A stretch of DNA of 39,464 nt from Clostridiales bacterium (lineage in GTDB: Bacteria; Bacillota; Clostridia; Peptostreptococcales; Anaerovoracaceae). Under the pieces are notes generated by a model. The model worked only from the letters and a program-made list of their open reading frames with translations. It had not been told where the DNA came from and made no database searches. Numbering within the stretch: position 1 is the first letter of the stretch; each line of letters begins with the position of its first letter. Shown here piece by piece: positions 1 to 7,662 of this stretch. The stretch is from contig DUVF01000007.1 in NCBI GenBank assembly GCA_012841165.1, forward strand, positions 1 to 39,464, in the 5' to 3' direction. The translations under genes and the position numbers were made by a program.

Positions 1-1
1 C

Positions 2-313
2 GGATCAATCCCGCCGGTTGCTCCGGCTCTTGACTGGGAAGAGCTGTTGCTTGCTTTGAAAGAGTACGAACTGGTTCTTTTCATATATGAAAACGAAGAG
101 AAAAACACATTAAAAAAACTACTGCGCTCTCTGTCGGGAAAACCTTCTCAAACGGCTGTACTGATCGGACCGGAAGGAGGCTTCAGCGACAGCGAGGCTG
201 AAGCGGTGTTGGCTGCCGGAGGACGGCCGGTCAGCTTGGGTTCTGCTATCTTACGTACGGAGACAGCCGGACTTGCCGTTTTGGCAATGTTGAAATATGA
301 ATGGGAGTTGTAG
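2..313 (+). CDS. rsmE: 16S rRNA m3U1498 methyltransferase RsmE, 3' end only
   Basis: This is the C-terminal ~103 residues of an RsmE-type SPOUT methyltransferase, which methylates N3 of U1498 in 16S rRNA using S-adenosylmethionine. The gene enters from outside the window and is open from base 2. The cofactor-binding knot is visible as a GPEGGFS motif followed by SLGSAILRTETA near the C-terminus, both hallmarks of the family. The fragment ends at the usual place, so the C-terminus looks intact. mtaB starts 2 bases after its stop, which indicates one transcript. The family call is strong; nothing can be said of the missing N-terminal PUA-like domain. Confidence 0.9.
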   Translation, partial: GSIPPVAPALDWEELLLALKEYELVLFIYENEEKNTLKKLLRSLSGKPSQTAVLIGPEGGFSDSEAEAVLAAGGRPVSLGSAILRTETAGLAVLAMLKYEWEL

Positions 314-315
314 GA

Positions 316-1743
316 ATGCGGGCAGCCATATATACTTTAGGCTGTAAGGTCAATCAGTACGAATCGGATGCGTTGCGGCGTCAACTGCTGGAGCAGGGAT
401 ATACAGTCATGCAAGAGGACGGAGACAGTGATATGGCCGCCACCGGCGACTTTCAACCGGCCGACCTTTACATTGTTAACAGTTGTACCGTCACCCACCT
501 GGCCGATCGAAAGTCGCGGCAGCTAATCCGCCGCCTGCGCAAAGAAGCGCCGGACAGCTGCATCGTCGTCACCGGCTGCTATGCCGAGACCGACCGGGCA
601 GCTCTAAGTAAGATCGCCGGTGTCGACCTGGTGGCGGGCAACCTTGAAAAACCCGCGCTGATTGGCCAGATAAGGCAATTGATGCAAGAGCGTGCCGGCG
701 GTGACACGAAAAGGCCGGCTTCGCCCAACGCTGCTGATGCCGGCCGGGGCAACCAGAGCGGTTCGTCATTAAGCCGTGTCGCTCAAGCCGGTCGGCGCGA
801 CCGGGCTTTTATTAAAATCGAGGACGGCTGTGATCGATTTTGCGCGTATTGCATCATTCCATTTGCTCGGGGCGCGGTGCGCAGCCGACCTGCTGACGAA
901 GTTATCGTCGAAGCAAAGGCTGTATTATCTGCCGGCCATCGCGAGATCGTGCTGGTGGGCATCAACGCCGCTCTCTATGGCCATGATGTCGGTGACCCGG
1001 ACGCACTGCTTCGGCTCATCAGCGATTTAGCAGAACTGCCCGGTGATTTCCGGATTCGCCTGGGATCGCTTGAGCCGAATGTGATCGACAAGGCGACAGC
1101 GAAAAAACTGGCCGCCATTGATAAACTTTGTCCACATATGCATCTGGCGCTGCAAAGCGGTAGCGACCGCATCCTAAAAGCGATGCAGCGCAGATATGCG
1201 GCGGATGATTATTTGGCCATCGTCCGGGAATTAAAACAGCAGGATCCGGGTTACGGCCTCACGACCGATATCATAGTCGGCTTCCCCGGAGAAACCGAAG
1301 AGGACTTTCAGGACACCCTGGCGCTGGTTGAAAAAGCAGGATTTTTGAAAGTTCATGCCTTTCCTTTTTCGCCCCGGCAGGGTACTGCGGCGGCCGGATT
1401 ACCCGGCAGAGTTCCCGCGCAGATTGTAAAGGAGAGGATGCGTCGTCTGACGGAACGGTCCGATCAAGTGGCCGGTACAATTTTGAAAACTCAAATCGCA
1501 AAGCAGCGCCGGGTGTTGATAGAAGAAGTCGATCCGGTGGCGGGGGTGGCGGAAGGCTATGCGGATAATTATATCCGCGTTCGGATCGAATCGAAAGATG
1601 TCGCCGCGGAGTGGAAGAGAAATTTTCAAACAGTCGAACTGGATATTGCAAGAAACCGGACGGATAAAGAAATTTGGCCGGTCTGCGCCGGAACGGCGGC
1701 GATGCCGCTGATGACAGGCAGGAGGATAATAAAAGATGATTAG
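316..1743 (+). CDS. mtaB: tRNA (t6A37) methylthiotransferase MtaB
   Basis: A radical SAM methylthiotransferase of about 475 residues that converts t6A to ms2t6A at position 37 of tRNAs. The N-terminal MTTase domain has the TLGCKVNQYES signature with C10, plus C57 (NSC) and C88 (TGC), which bind the auxiliary 4Fe-4S cluster. The radical SAM cluster motif C172-x3-C176-x2-C179 follows. A TRAM-like RNA-binding domain occupies the last ~70 residues. The KVNQYES signature separates MtaB from MiaB. I chose the ATG at 316 because GGGAG (303-307) lies 8 bases upstream; the in-frame ATG at 301 has no ribosome binding site and would overlap rsmE. The stop overlaps the next start by 8 bases. Confidence 0.92.
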   Translation: MRAAIYTLGCKVNQYESDALRRQLLEQGYTVMQEDGDSDMAATGDFQPADLYIVNSCTVTHLADRKSRQLIRRLRKEAPDSCIVVTGCYAETDRAALSKIAGVDLVAGNLEKPALIGQIRQLMQERAGGDTKRPASPNAADAGRGNQSGSSLSRVAQAGRRDRAFIKIEDGCDRFCAYCIIPFARGAVRSRPADEVIVEAKAVLSAGHREIVLVGINAALYGHDVGDPDALLRLISDLAELPGDFRIRLGSLEPNVIDKATAKKLAAIDKLCPHMHLALQSGSDRILKAMQRRYAADDYLAIVRELKQQDPGYGLTTDIIVGFPGETEEDFQDTLALVEKAGFLKVHAFPFSPRQGTAAAGLPGRVPAQIVKERMRRLTERSDQVAGTILKTQIAKQRRVLIEEVDPVAGVAEGYADNYIRVRIESKDVAAEWKRNFQTVELDIARNRTDKEIWPVCAGTAAMPLMTGRRIIKDD

Positions 1744-2467
1744 CCGTAAGATAGACCTATACAATAAAAGCCGCCGGGCATTGACTCTGATATTGGTAGG
1801 CGCGCTGCTGCTCAGCTTGCTGCTGGCAGGTGGCTGCGCCAAGAAAGATGATAGCCAAAGCGATCTGGACAATCATTCGTCTGTCACCAACGAGCAGCAG
1901 ACGGGAGGTTCCGCTGGTGAAGACGCATCCGACGCAGACGAGGAGGAATCGTTGGCAGAGGGTGATAAACCGCAGATGCTGCCGGTGACGGACTATGAGT
2001 TTCCTGAGGAGTCGTCACCCAGTGGAGACATGACTAAATTCAAGACCCTCAACATCATGGGCGAGCCGGTCGATCAGACGATCTTCGCTGCCAATAAAGT
2101 AACTCTGGTCAATTTCTGGGGAACTTTCTGTACGCCCTGTCTGGAAGAACTGCCTTTCCTGGCGGAACTTAACAAACAATATAAAAATCGTGGCTTCGGC
2201 GTAGTGGGCGTCATTGTTGATGTTAAAAATGGCGGCTCGCTCGACGTCGACCAGGTCAATATAGCCAAAACGGCCATTCTCAATACAGGCGCTGATTATC
2301 CACAGTTGATTCCTTCTCAGGGGCTCGATGAAGGTATCCTCGGCCTCATCAGCTACATACCATACACGATTTTTGTCGACAGTAAGGGTAAACAGATAGG
2401 CGAGGGCATGGTGGGCGCACGGAGTAAGGCGGAATGGGAAACCGAGATCAAAAAACATATTCAGTAA
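1736..2467 (+). CDS. TlpA/redoxin-family membrane-anchored lipoprotein
   Basis: A 243-residue exported thioredoxin-fold protein. Residues 14-33 are a hydrophobic signal segment ending in LAGGC, so C34 is the likely lipidated cysteine (the lipobox is slightly atypical). An acidic, low-complexity linker runs to about residue 90. The thioredoxin domain follows with FWGTFCTPC, giving the redox pair C132/C135, and a cis-proline loop region (YIPYTIF) later. TlpA/ResA-like proteins reduce or exchange disulfides outside the membrane. It overlaps mtaB by 8 bases and the following small CxxC gene by 34 bases, and it forms a three-gene cassette with that gene and the 4Fe-4S membrane protein. The partner protein and the direction of electron flow are not known from sequence. 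Confidence 0.88.
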   Translation: MISRKIDLYNKSRRALTLILVGALLLSLLLAGGCAKKDDSQSDLDNHSSVTNEQQTGGSAGEDASDADEEESLAEGDKPQMLPVTDYEFPEESSPSGDMTKFKTLNIMGEPVDQTIFAANKVTLVNFWGTFCTPCLEELPFLAELNKQYKNRGFGVVGVIVDVKNGGSLDVDQVNIAKTAILNTGADYPQLIPSQGLDEGILGLISYIPYTIFVDSKGKQIGEGMVGARSKAEWETEIKKHIQ

Positions 2468-2586
2468 CGATACTGCTTTTTGCCGTTGCAGCAGTGATGC
2501 TCTTGATTGGCGTGACACGGGGAGAGGCGCTGATAGTTTTCACCAAGGCCTGCCGGATCTGTTTGGAGTGCATCGGGATTGGATAG
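2434..2586 (+). CDS. CD1871A-family small CxxC membrane protein
   Basis: A 50-residue protein encoded in a different frame from both neighbours and overlapping both. ATG 2434 is preceded by GGAG (2421-2424) nine bases away. Residues 9-27 form one hydrophobic, probably membrane-spanning segment. The C-terminus is ACRICLECIGIG, with C40, C43 and C46. The ICLECIGIG ending is the signature I associate with the CD1871A family of CxxC motif-containing proteins in Clostridia. Those genes usually sit between a TlpA-like gene and a 4Fe-4S membrane protein gene, exactly as here. The extra cysteine at 40 makes a CxxCxxC pattern. The biochemical role is unknown; a redox relay component is an inference from context. 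Confidence 0.85.
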   Translation: MGNRDQKTYSVTILLFAVAAVMLLIGVTRGEALIVFTKACRICLECIGIG

Positions 2587-3502
2587 AAGAGCGACATCCG
2601 GTTCACCGGCAGCAGCGGCCAGCTGTTTTAAGAAGCGGGAAAAACGCCGAAACATCACACAGGGAGCCTTTGCCTGCCTGAGCAACGCCTGGCTGCCGGG
2701 CTGGCTCTCCGGTGGGACCTACAGCGGTGCAGGCAAATATTTCTGTGTGCCTGGCCTGTCCTGCTATTCCTGCCCCGGAGCGTTGGGTGCTTGTCCGTTG
2801 GGCGCGTTCCAGGCTGTAATAGGATCTCGTCAATTTCAGTTTTCTTTTTATATAATCGGTTGGCTGAGCCTGATCGGAGCAGCGGCTGGGCGTTATGTCT
2901 GTGGCTGGATATGTCCGTTTGGTCTGGTTCAAGACCTGCTGAATAAAATCCCGGCTATAAAAAAAATGCGTGCTCTGCCTGGCGAAAAATGGCTGCGTCG
3001 TCTGCGCTGGGTGGTTCTGGCGGGCTTGGTCTGCCTGGCGCCACTGTTCTTGCTTGATCCAATAGGGCAGGGTCAACCGGCCTTCTGCAAATGGCTCTGC
3101 CCGTCAGGTGCATTGATGGCGGGGTGGCCTTTGGCGTTGCTGAACCAGGCTGTTCGGCAGGCGCTGGGCTGGCTCTTTGCATGGAAGAGCGGGTTTTTGA
3201 TTACCTTGCTGGGCCTGGCGATTTTTTTATATCGACCTTTCTGTCGCTATCTCTGTCCACTTGGCTTAATATATGGTTTTTTCAACCGTTATGCCTTGTT
3301 GCGTCATGTGCATGCGCCGGAAGAGTGCCGGGCTTGCGATGCCTGTCAGGCCGCTTGTCCGCTGTCGATCGCAGTTCGCCAGAAGCCCAACAGCCCTGAT
3401 TGTATACGTTGCGGGCGCTGCTTGACGGCATGTCCGACCAACGCTCTTAAACTGATCCGGCCAGGTGCACAAATGGTATCGCGGCGCCGATCAACGGATT
3501 GA
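2579..3502 (+). CDS. NapH-like polytopic membrane 4Fe-4S protein
   Basis: A 307-residue membrane iron-sulfur protein. An N-terminal cysteine-rich segment (CVPGLSCYSCPGALGACPLGA, about residues 56-76) is followed by membrane helices carrying three CxxxCP motifs (CGWICPFG, CKWLCPSG, CRYLCPLG). Two ferredoxin-type motifs close the protein (CxxCxxCxxxCP at CRACDACQAACP and CIRCGRCLTACP). NapH/YccM-like proteins pass electrons between the cytoplasm and the membrane. I chose TTG 2579 because GGAG (2565-2568) is ten bases upstream and the frame is closed by a stop at 2534; the first ~17 residues are not typical of the family, so a later start is possible. It overlaps the small CxxC gene by 8 bases and ends the redox cassette. 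Confidence 0.85.
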   Translation: MDRRATSGSPAAAASCFKKREKRRNITQGAFACLSNAWLPGWLSGGTYSGAGKYFCVPGLSCYSCPGALGACPLGAFQAVIGSRQFQFSFYIIGWLSLIGAAAGRYVCGWICPFGLVQDLLNKIPAIKKMRALPGEKWLRRLRWVVLAGLVCLAPLFLLDPIGQGQPAFCKWLCPSGALMAGWPLALLNQAVRQALGWLFAWKSGFLITLLGLAIFLYRPFCRYLCPLGLIYGFFNRYALLRHVHAPEECRACDACQAACPLSIAVRQKPNSPDCIRCGRCLTACPTNALKLIRPGAQMVSRRRSTD

Positions 3503-3530
3503 TGCGGTAGAGGCTAGAGAGATTGAGGGA

Positions 3531-3559
3531 TTGCAGGAGCGGAATGAAAGGTATATTAT
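3531..3559 (+). promoter_or_regulatory. Probable promoter of the HIT gene
   Basis: TTGCAG (3531-3536), a 17-base spacer and TATTAT (3554-3559) resemble a sigma-A promoter. They lie in the 88-base gap between the 4Fe-4S gene and the HIT gene, about 30 bases before the start codon. Reading only; no other element supports it. Confidence 0.45.
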
Positions 3560-3590
3560 AAAAAACGGAATAGAAGGAGGTCGGCTTAAT

Positions 3591-3932
3591 ATGAAGGATT
3601 GCATTTTTTGCAAGATTATAAACAAAGAAATCCCATCGGACATCGTATACGAAGACGAGAAAGTGGTTGCGTTTCGTGATTTGGAACCGCAAGCCCCGGT
3701 TCATCTGCTGATAGTTCCGAAAACGCATATCGCTTCGTTGAACGATGTCGAACCTAAGGATCTTGAAACCATGGGCTGGTTGCTGACCAAGGTCAAAGAA
3801 ATTGCTGCCAGCCAGAATCTGGCGAACGGTTATCGCCTGGTCTGTAATACCGGTGAAGATGCTCTGCAGACAGTTAAGCATATCCATTTTCATCTGTTAG
3901 GACGGCGGCTGATGCAGTGGCCGCCCGGCTGA
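3591..3932 (+). CDS. HIT-family nucleotide-binding protein (Hint-like)
   Basis: A 113-residue histidine-triad protein, close to the usual Hint length. The triad HIHFH (H97, H99, H101) is the nucleotide phosphate-binding and catalytic site. C4, C7 and H46 with H97 fit the zinc site seen in many bacterial Hint proteins, and the C-terminal WPPG is typical. Such proteins hydrolyse purine nucleoside phosphoramidates and acyl-AMP. ATG 3591 has a strong GGAGG (3576-3580) before it; the frame is open further upstream, but that part has no family similarity and no binding site. The usual GGR after the triad reads GRR here, a mild oddity. Confidence 0.92.
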   Translation: MKDCIFCKIINKEIPSDIVYEDEKVVAFRDLEPQAPVHLLIVPKTHIASLNDVEPKDLETMGWLLTKVKEIAASQNLANGYRLVCNTGEDALQTVKHIHFHLLGRRLMQWPPG

Positions 3933-3961
3933 AGTTGTTGCGGTTGCTATTGTGATTTTAC

Positions 3962-3990
3962 TTGATTCCATGTATAGATGTGTGTATAAT
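3962..3990 (+). promoter_or_regulatory. Promoter of rpsU-yqeY
   Basis: TTGATT (3962-3967), a 17-base spacer and a consensus TATAAT (3985-3990) form a strong sigma-A-type promoter 51 bases before the rpsU start codon. It drives a two-gene unit closed by the terminator at 4721-4754. Confidence 0.75.
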
Positions 3991-4040
3991 ATATACGCTG
4001 TATCCTTAAGTCCTGGTACGGAGGGAGGGGAAGGGAACGA

Positions 4041-4220
4041 ATGGCACAAGTCGTTGTTAGAGAAGGCGAAAACCTGGAAAGTGCATTGAAGCGGTTTAAG
4101 CGTTCATGTGCGCGCGATGGTGTAATGTCAGAGCTGAGAAAACGCGAACATTACGAGAAGCCGAGCGTAAAGCGCAAGAAAAAGTCTGAGGCCGCCCGCA
4201 AGAAAGCCAAGAAATACTAG
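4041..4220 (+). CDS. rpsU: 30S ribosomal protein S21
   Basis: A 59-residue, very basic protein matching S21 along its length: [19 protein letters not shown] at the N-terminus, a central [13 protein letters not shown] stretch ([13 protein letters not shown]) and a lysine/arginine-rich tail. S21 binds the 30S platform and assists initiation by base pairing of mRNA with the 16S 3' end. The start at 4041 is preceded by a purine-rich GGAGGGAGGGGAAGGG tract. It shares a promoter with yqeY 26 bases downstream, the classic rpsU-yqeY pairing. Confidence 0.96.
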   Translation: MAQVVVREGENLESALKRFKRSCARDGVMSELRKREHYEKPSVKRKKKSEAARKKAKKY

Positions 4221-4246
4221 GGTTTGCCTGAAACGGGGTGTTGCCG

Positions 4247-4696
4247 ATGTCCTTAAAAGACAGACTGGCTGATGATTTCAAAGCAGCCCTGAAAGAAAAA
4301 AATGAAATCAAAAAGAATACGGTGAATTTGGCCCGCGCCGCGATCAAGCAGTATGAGGTTGACCATAAAGAAGAGCTTGACGACGAAGATATTGTCGAAA
4401 TTCTGACGAAGCAGGTAAAAATGCGCAAGGATGCTCTCTCCGATTTTAAGAAAGCAGGACGAGACGACCTGGTCGCGGATTACAGCAAGGAAATCGAGAT
4501 CCTGATGGAATACCTGCCCAAACAATTGACAGAAACCGAAATAACTGCCATTATCGTCGAAACTGCGGGTGAGTTGGGAATAACCGAAGGAAAACAAATG
4601 ATCGGCAAGCTCATGAGTGCGGTCATGCCCAAGGTCAAAGGCCGGGCGGACGGCGGAGCAGTCAAAAAAATTGTTGAAACTTGGTTGGCGAAATGA
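4247..4696 (+). CDS. yqeY: GatB/YqeY domain protein
   Basis: A 149-residue protein of the YqeY family, which resembles the C-terminal tRNA-binding tail domain of the GatB amidotransferase subunit. Full length for the family: MSLKDRLADDFKAALKEK at the N-terminus, EYLPKQLTE in the middle and a GKLMSAVMPKVKGRADG motif near the C-terminus. Its exact function is not established; a role in tRNA-related chemistry is inferred from the domain. ATG 4247 is chosen because GGGG (4235-4238) lies 8 bases upstream; a GTG at 4238 would add only three residues. Co-transcribed with rpsU and followed by an intrinsic terminator. Confidence 0.93.
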   Translation: MSLKDRLADDFKAALKEKNEIKKNTVNLARAAIKQYEVDHKEELDDEDIVEILTKQVKMRKDALSDFKKAGRDDLVADYSKEIEILMEYLPKQLTETEITAIIVETAGELGITEGKQMIGKLMSAVMPKVKGRADGGAVKKIVETWLAK

Positions 4697-4720
4697 CCGA
4701 ATTCTTGGGAAAACTAATGA

Positions 4721-4754
4721 TAACCCGGGTATATAAAACTATCCGGGTTATTTT
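4721..4754 (+). terminator. Rho-independent terminator after yqeY
   Basis: An 11-base stem (4721-4731 with 4740-4750, one G-U pair) with an 8-base loop is followed by TTTT. It separates the rpsU-yqeY unit from the phoH unit. Confidence 0.87.
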
Positions 4755-4829
4755 CAATCATAGAAATAAAAAGCAATGCGGCTACCGCGCCTGGCCGCAG
4801 CGAGAAGGGCGCAAAGGAAGGAAGGACTA

Positions 4830-5909
4830 TTGAAACAGGCAGACTGCCAGATGGCGGAAACAGCCGACCGGACGGATCAATGCGAGATCTTCATTGAAAG
4901 CGCCGCTGACAGCAAGGAGCTGTTCGGCTCACTGGATGGGAATATCCGCAGGCTGTGCGATTATTACAATGTGGAAATCATACAAAGACAGGATGCGGTG
5001 CTGGTAAGGGGCGAGCGGGCAGAAGCGGCGGCGGCGGTTTTAAACGATTTACTGCAACTGCTCAAAGATGGAGAAACGCTCGACCGCCAGAAGGTGGACT
5101 ATATCCTGAACCTACGGGACAGCGGCCTGGCTTACAGCCAGACTCGCAAACCAAGCGGGGTGCTCTGCTTTACACACAAAGGGAAACCGGTGCGGCCAAA
5201 GACTTTCGGTCAGGCCGAGTACGCGGCGGCGATTCGCGAAAATGATCTGGTCTTCGGCATCGGTCCGGCCGGTACCGGCAAGACCTATATCGCCGTGGCG
5301 ATGGCTGTCCAGGCCTATAAAAGCAAAGATGTCGAGCGCATCATTCTGGCCCGGCCGGCGGTTGAAGCCGGGGAGCGCCTGGGCTTTCTGCCGGGAGATC
5401 TTCAGGAGAAGGTCGATCCCTATTTGCGGCCTTTGTACGATGCGCTGTATGATATACTTGGTCGCGATGCCACCTTGCGTTTAAAAGAACGTGAAGTCAT
5501 TGAGATCGTACCGCTGGCCTACATGCGCGGCCGGACTCTTGACCGATCGTTCGTCATTTTGGATGAAGCGCAAAATACGACCGGGGAACAGATGAAAATG
5601 TTTCTCACCCGACTGGGCAACGATTCAAAGGCGGTAGTCAATGGCGACATTACCCAGATCGATCTGCCGAAAGGCCGCCAATCAGGCTTGGTGATCGCGC
5701 TTGAAGTATTGGCGGGCGTTGAAGGTTTGGCCTTCAGCCATCTCAAAGAAGCTGACGTCGTCCGCCATCCGCTGGTTCGACGCATCATCCGCGCCTATCA
5801 GGTATACGAAGAAAGCCGGCCGGAAGCCGAAACGGAAAAGAGCCTGGAAACGGAGAAGGGCCTTGGAACAGAGACGGAAGAAGGAATTAACGATGGAATT
5901 ACTGTTTAG
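4830..5909 (+). CDS. phoH: PhoH-family ATPase (PhoH-like)
   Basis: A cytoplasmic P-loop protein of about 359 residues. An N-terminal ~130-residue region with a KH-like look precedes the PhoH ATPase domain. Walker A is GPAGTGKT (residues 145-152) and Walker B is VILDEAQNT (about residue 243), followed by GDITQIDLP. PhoH-like proteins are linked to RNA metabolism and usually sit next to ybeY, as here. I chose TTG 4830 because GGAAGG (4817-4822) lies 7 bases upstream; ATG 4776 has no binding site and ATG 4851 is a weaker alternative. The tail is rich in Glu/Lys repeats (ETEKSLETEKGLGTETEEG). It overlaps ybeY by 17 bases. Confidence 0.92.
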   Translation: MKQADCQMAETADRTDQCEIFIESAADSKELFGSLDGNIRRLCDYYNVEIIQRQDAVLVRGERAEAAAAVLNDLLQLLKDGETLDRQKVDYILNLRDSGLAYSQTRKPSGVLCFTHKGKPVRPKTFGQAEYAAAIRENDLVFGIGPAGTGKTYIAVAMAVQAYKSKDVERIILARPAVEAGERLGFLPGDLQEKVDPYLRPLYDALYDILGRDATLRLKEREVIEIVPLAYMRGRTLDRSFVILDEAQNTTGEQMKMFLTRLGNDSKAVVNGDITQIDLPKGRQSGLVIALEVLAGVEGLAFSHLKEADVVRHPLVRRIIRAYQVYEESRPEAETEKSLETEKGLGTETEEGINDGITV

Positions 5910-6348
5910 CGAAGAGAGACGTCCGGGGCCTTCGATAATAAATCATATGGAACAGGCCGGAAAAATTTGCGTGCGCGAGGCCGGGCTTGATCCCGGCCAG
6001 GTCTCTGTATCTATCACTTTTGTCAGCAGCGAAGAGATCCGTGAGTTGAATCTGCTTTATCGGAAGATCGATGCGGTGACCGATGTGCTGTCTTTTCCTC
6101 AATATGCTCAGCTGGCAGACCTGCCGTCAAGCGGCCCTTTATGTCTGGGCGATGTTGTCATATGCACCGAACAGGCGTTGCTGCAGGCCGATGATTATGG
6201 ACACTCACCGGAACGTGAACTCACCTATTTGTTTGTGCACAGCATGCTGCATCTGCTGGGACACGATCATATGACCGATGACAGCAGATCAACGATGCGG
6301 CGTGCAGAAGAAGCGATCATGGAGCAGGTCGGTTTATCCAGAGATTGA
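5893..6348 (+). CDS. ybeY: Endoribonuclease YbeY, rRNA maturation factor
   Basis: A 151-residue metal-dependent RNase involved in 16S rRNA 3'-end maturation and ribosome quality control. The zinc motif HSMLHLLGHDH gives ligands H116, H120 and H126; the common motif has GYDH where this protein has GHDH. The DVLSFPQ motif is also present. ATG 5893 has GAAGAAGG just upstream and lies inside the 3' end of phoH, so translation is probably coupled. The phoH-ybeY order is conserved in Firmicutes. Confidence 0.94.
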   Translation: MELLFSEERRPGPSIINHMEQAGKICVREAGLDPGQVSVSITFVSSEEIRELNLLYRKIDAVTDVLSFPQYAQLADLPSSGPLCLGDVVICTEQALLQADDYGHSPERELTYLFVHSMLHLLGHDHMTDDSRSTMRRAEEAIMEQVGLSRD

Positions 6349-6367
6349 CAAGTGAGAGGTGCCGGAT

Positions 6368-6760
6368 ATGACAGATCAGATTGTAACGGATCGTGAATTG
6401 TATCTAATAGCAAAAGCTGCTTTGGCCAATAGCTATGCCCCTTTTTCCAAATTTCGGGTCGGCGCCGCGCTGCTCACCGCGGAGGACAGGGTCTACAGCG
6501 GAGTAAATGTTGAGAACTCAACTTACGGAGCCACCATCTGCGCGGAACGGACGGCGATCGTTAAAGCGGTGTCGGAAGGCAGCCGCCGGTTCAAAGCAAT
6601 CGCCGTGGCAACAGACGAAGGCGCGGTGACGCCCTGCGGTATTTGCCGGCAATTCTTATTCGAATTCGGCGATGACATCCGGGTGATATGGGGAACAGAT
6701 GCCGACCATCTTGAAACGGCGCTTGTCGCTGAACTTTTGCCGAGGGGGTTTCGATTGTGA
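6368..6760 (+). CDS. cdd: Cytidine deaminase
   Basis: A 130-residue homotetrameric-type cytidine deaminase that converts cytidine and deoxycytidine to uridine and deoxyuridine in pyrimidine salvage. The zinc and catalytic residues are C58-A-E60 and PC90GIC93RQ, with the N-terminal YAPFSKFRVGAAL substrate motif and NVENSTYG. ATG 6368 has AGAGG (6355-6359) at good distance; the GTG at 6359 would put the binding site inside the gene. It follows ybeY by 19 bases, and its stop overlaps the era start by 4 bases (GTGA). Confidence 0.95.
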   Translation: MTDQIVTDRELYLIAKAALANSYAPFSKFRVGAALLTAEDRVYSGVNVENSTYGATICAERTAIVKAVSEGSRRFKAIAVATDEGAVTPCGICRQFLFEFGDDIRVIWGTDADHLETALVAELLPRGFRL

Positions 6761-7653
6761 AATCAGGTTTTGTCAGCTTGATCGGTCGTCCGAATGTTGG
6801 GAAATCCACCTTGCTCAACACTTTGCTGGGACAGAAAATATCGATCGTGACCAATAAGCCGCAAACCACCCGTAATGTCATCCGGGGGGTTTACAACCGA
6901 ATCGATGGCAAGGCGGACGACTGCCAGATTGTCTTCATCGATACGCCCGGCATCCATAAGCCGCGCACCAAGCTTGGTGAAAGCATGACGCAGGCCGCCT
7001 TGAACACTTTTCGCGAGGTCGACCTCATTTTGCTGTTGGTCGACGGAGGGCTGCCGGACGATCCGGCGCACCGCTATGTTTTAGACCAGCTGGCGAAAGT
7101 CGAGACGCCGAAACTTTTGGCGATCAATAAGATCGACCTGCTGGATCCGGAGAGCTTTCGCAGCACTTATGAGGCCTTTAGGGAGACCGGCTTGTTTATC
7201 GATGTTTTCGGCTTATCGGCCCTTTCCGGGAAAAATGTGCCGGCTTTGCTCAAGACCATCGTCGACCAAATGGAGGAAGGCCCGCCTTATTTCCCCGAAT
7301 CTATGATCACCGATCATCCGGAGCGCTTTCTAGTACGTGAGATCATCCGTGAAAAGGCGTTGCGTTTTCTTGAAGAAGAAGTGCCGCATGGAATTGCCGT
7401 AGAAATTGAAAGCTACGAGGAAGAGCCGCATATCACGAAGATCGGCGCTGTCATCTATTGCGAAAAGAAAAGCCATAAAGGCATCATCATAGGTAAAAGA
7501 GGCAAAAAATTAAAGGGGATAGGCAAAAGCGCCCGTGAGGAGATCGAGGCTTTGTTGGGCGTCAATGTCTATCTCAGCCTATGGGTGAAAGTGCGCGAAA
7601 ACTGGCGGGACAGCCGGTTTGCATTGCGAAATTTAGGCTATCATAATGAATAA
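6757..7653 (+). CDS. era: GTPase Era
   Basis: A 298-residue GTPase that binds the 3' end of 16S rRNA and assists 30S assembly. G1 is GRPNVGKS (residues 10-17), G3 is DTPG, G4 is NKID, and the C-terminal KH domain has GKRGKKLKGIGKSAREEIE followed by LWVKVRENWR. The start is GTG, overlapping the cdd stop by four bases, with a GAGGGGG tract upstream. Coupling with ybeY and recO matches its role in ribosome maturation. Confidence 0.96.
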   Translation: MKSGFVSLIGRPNVGKSTLLNTLLGQKISIVTNKPQTTRNVIRGVYNRIDGKADDCQIVFIDTPGIHKPRTKLGESMTQAALNTFREVDLILLLVDGGLPDDPAHRYVLDQLAKVETPKLLAINKIDLLDPESFRSTYEAFRETGLFIDVFGLSALSGKNVPALLKTIVDQMEEGPPYFPESMITDHPERFLVREIIREKALRFLEEEVPHGIAVEIESYEEEPHITKIGAVIYCEKKSHKGIIIGKRGKKLKGIGKSAREEIEALLGVNVYLSLWVKVRENWRDSRFALRNLGYHNE

Positions 7654-7662
7654 GGTCTTCCT

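Noticed and set aside
3902..3925. GC-rich hairpin at the end of the HIT gene as terminator
   Set aside because: It lies within the coding sequence and is not followed by a T-run.
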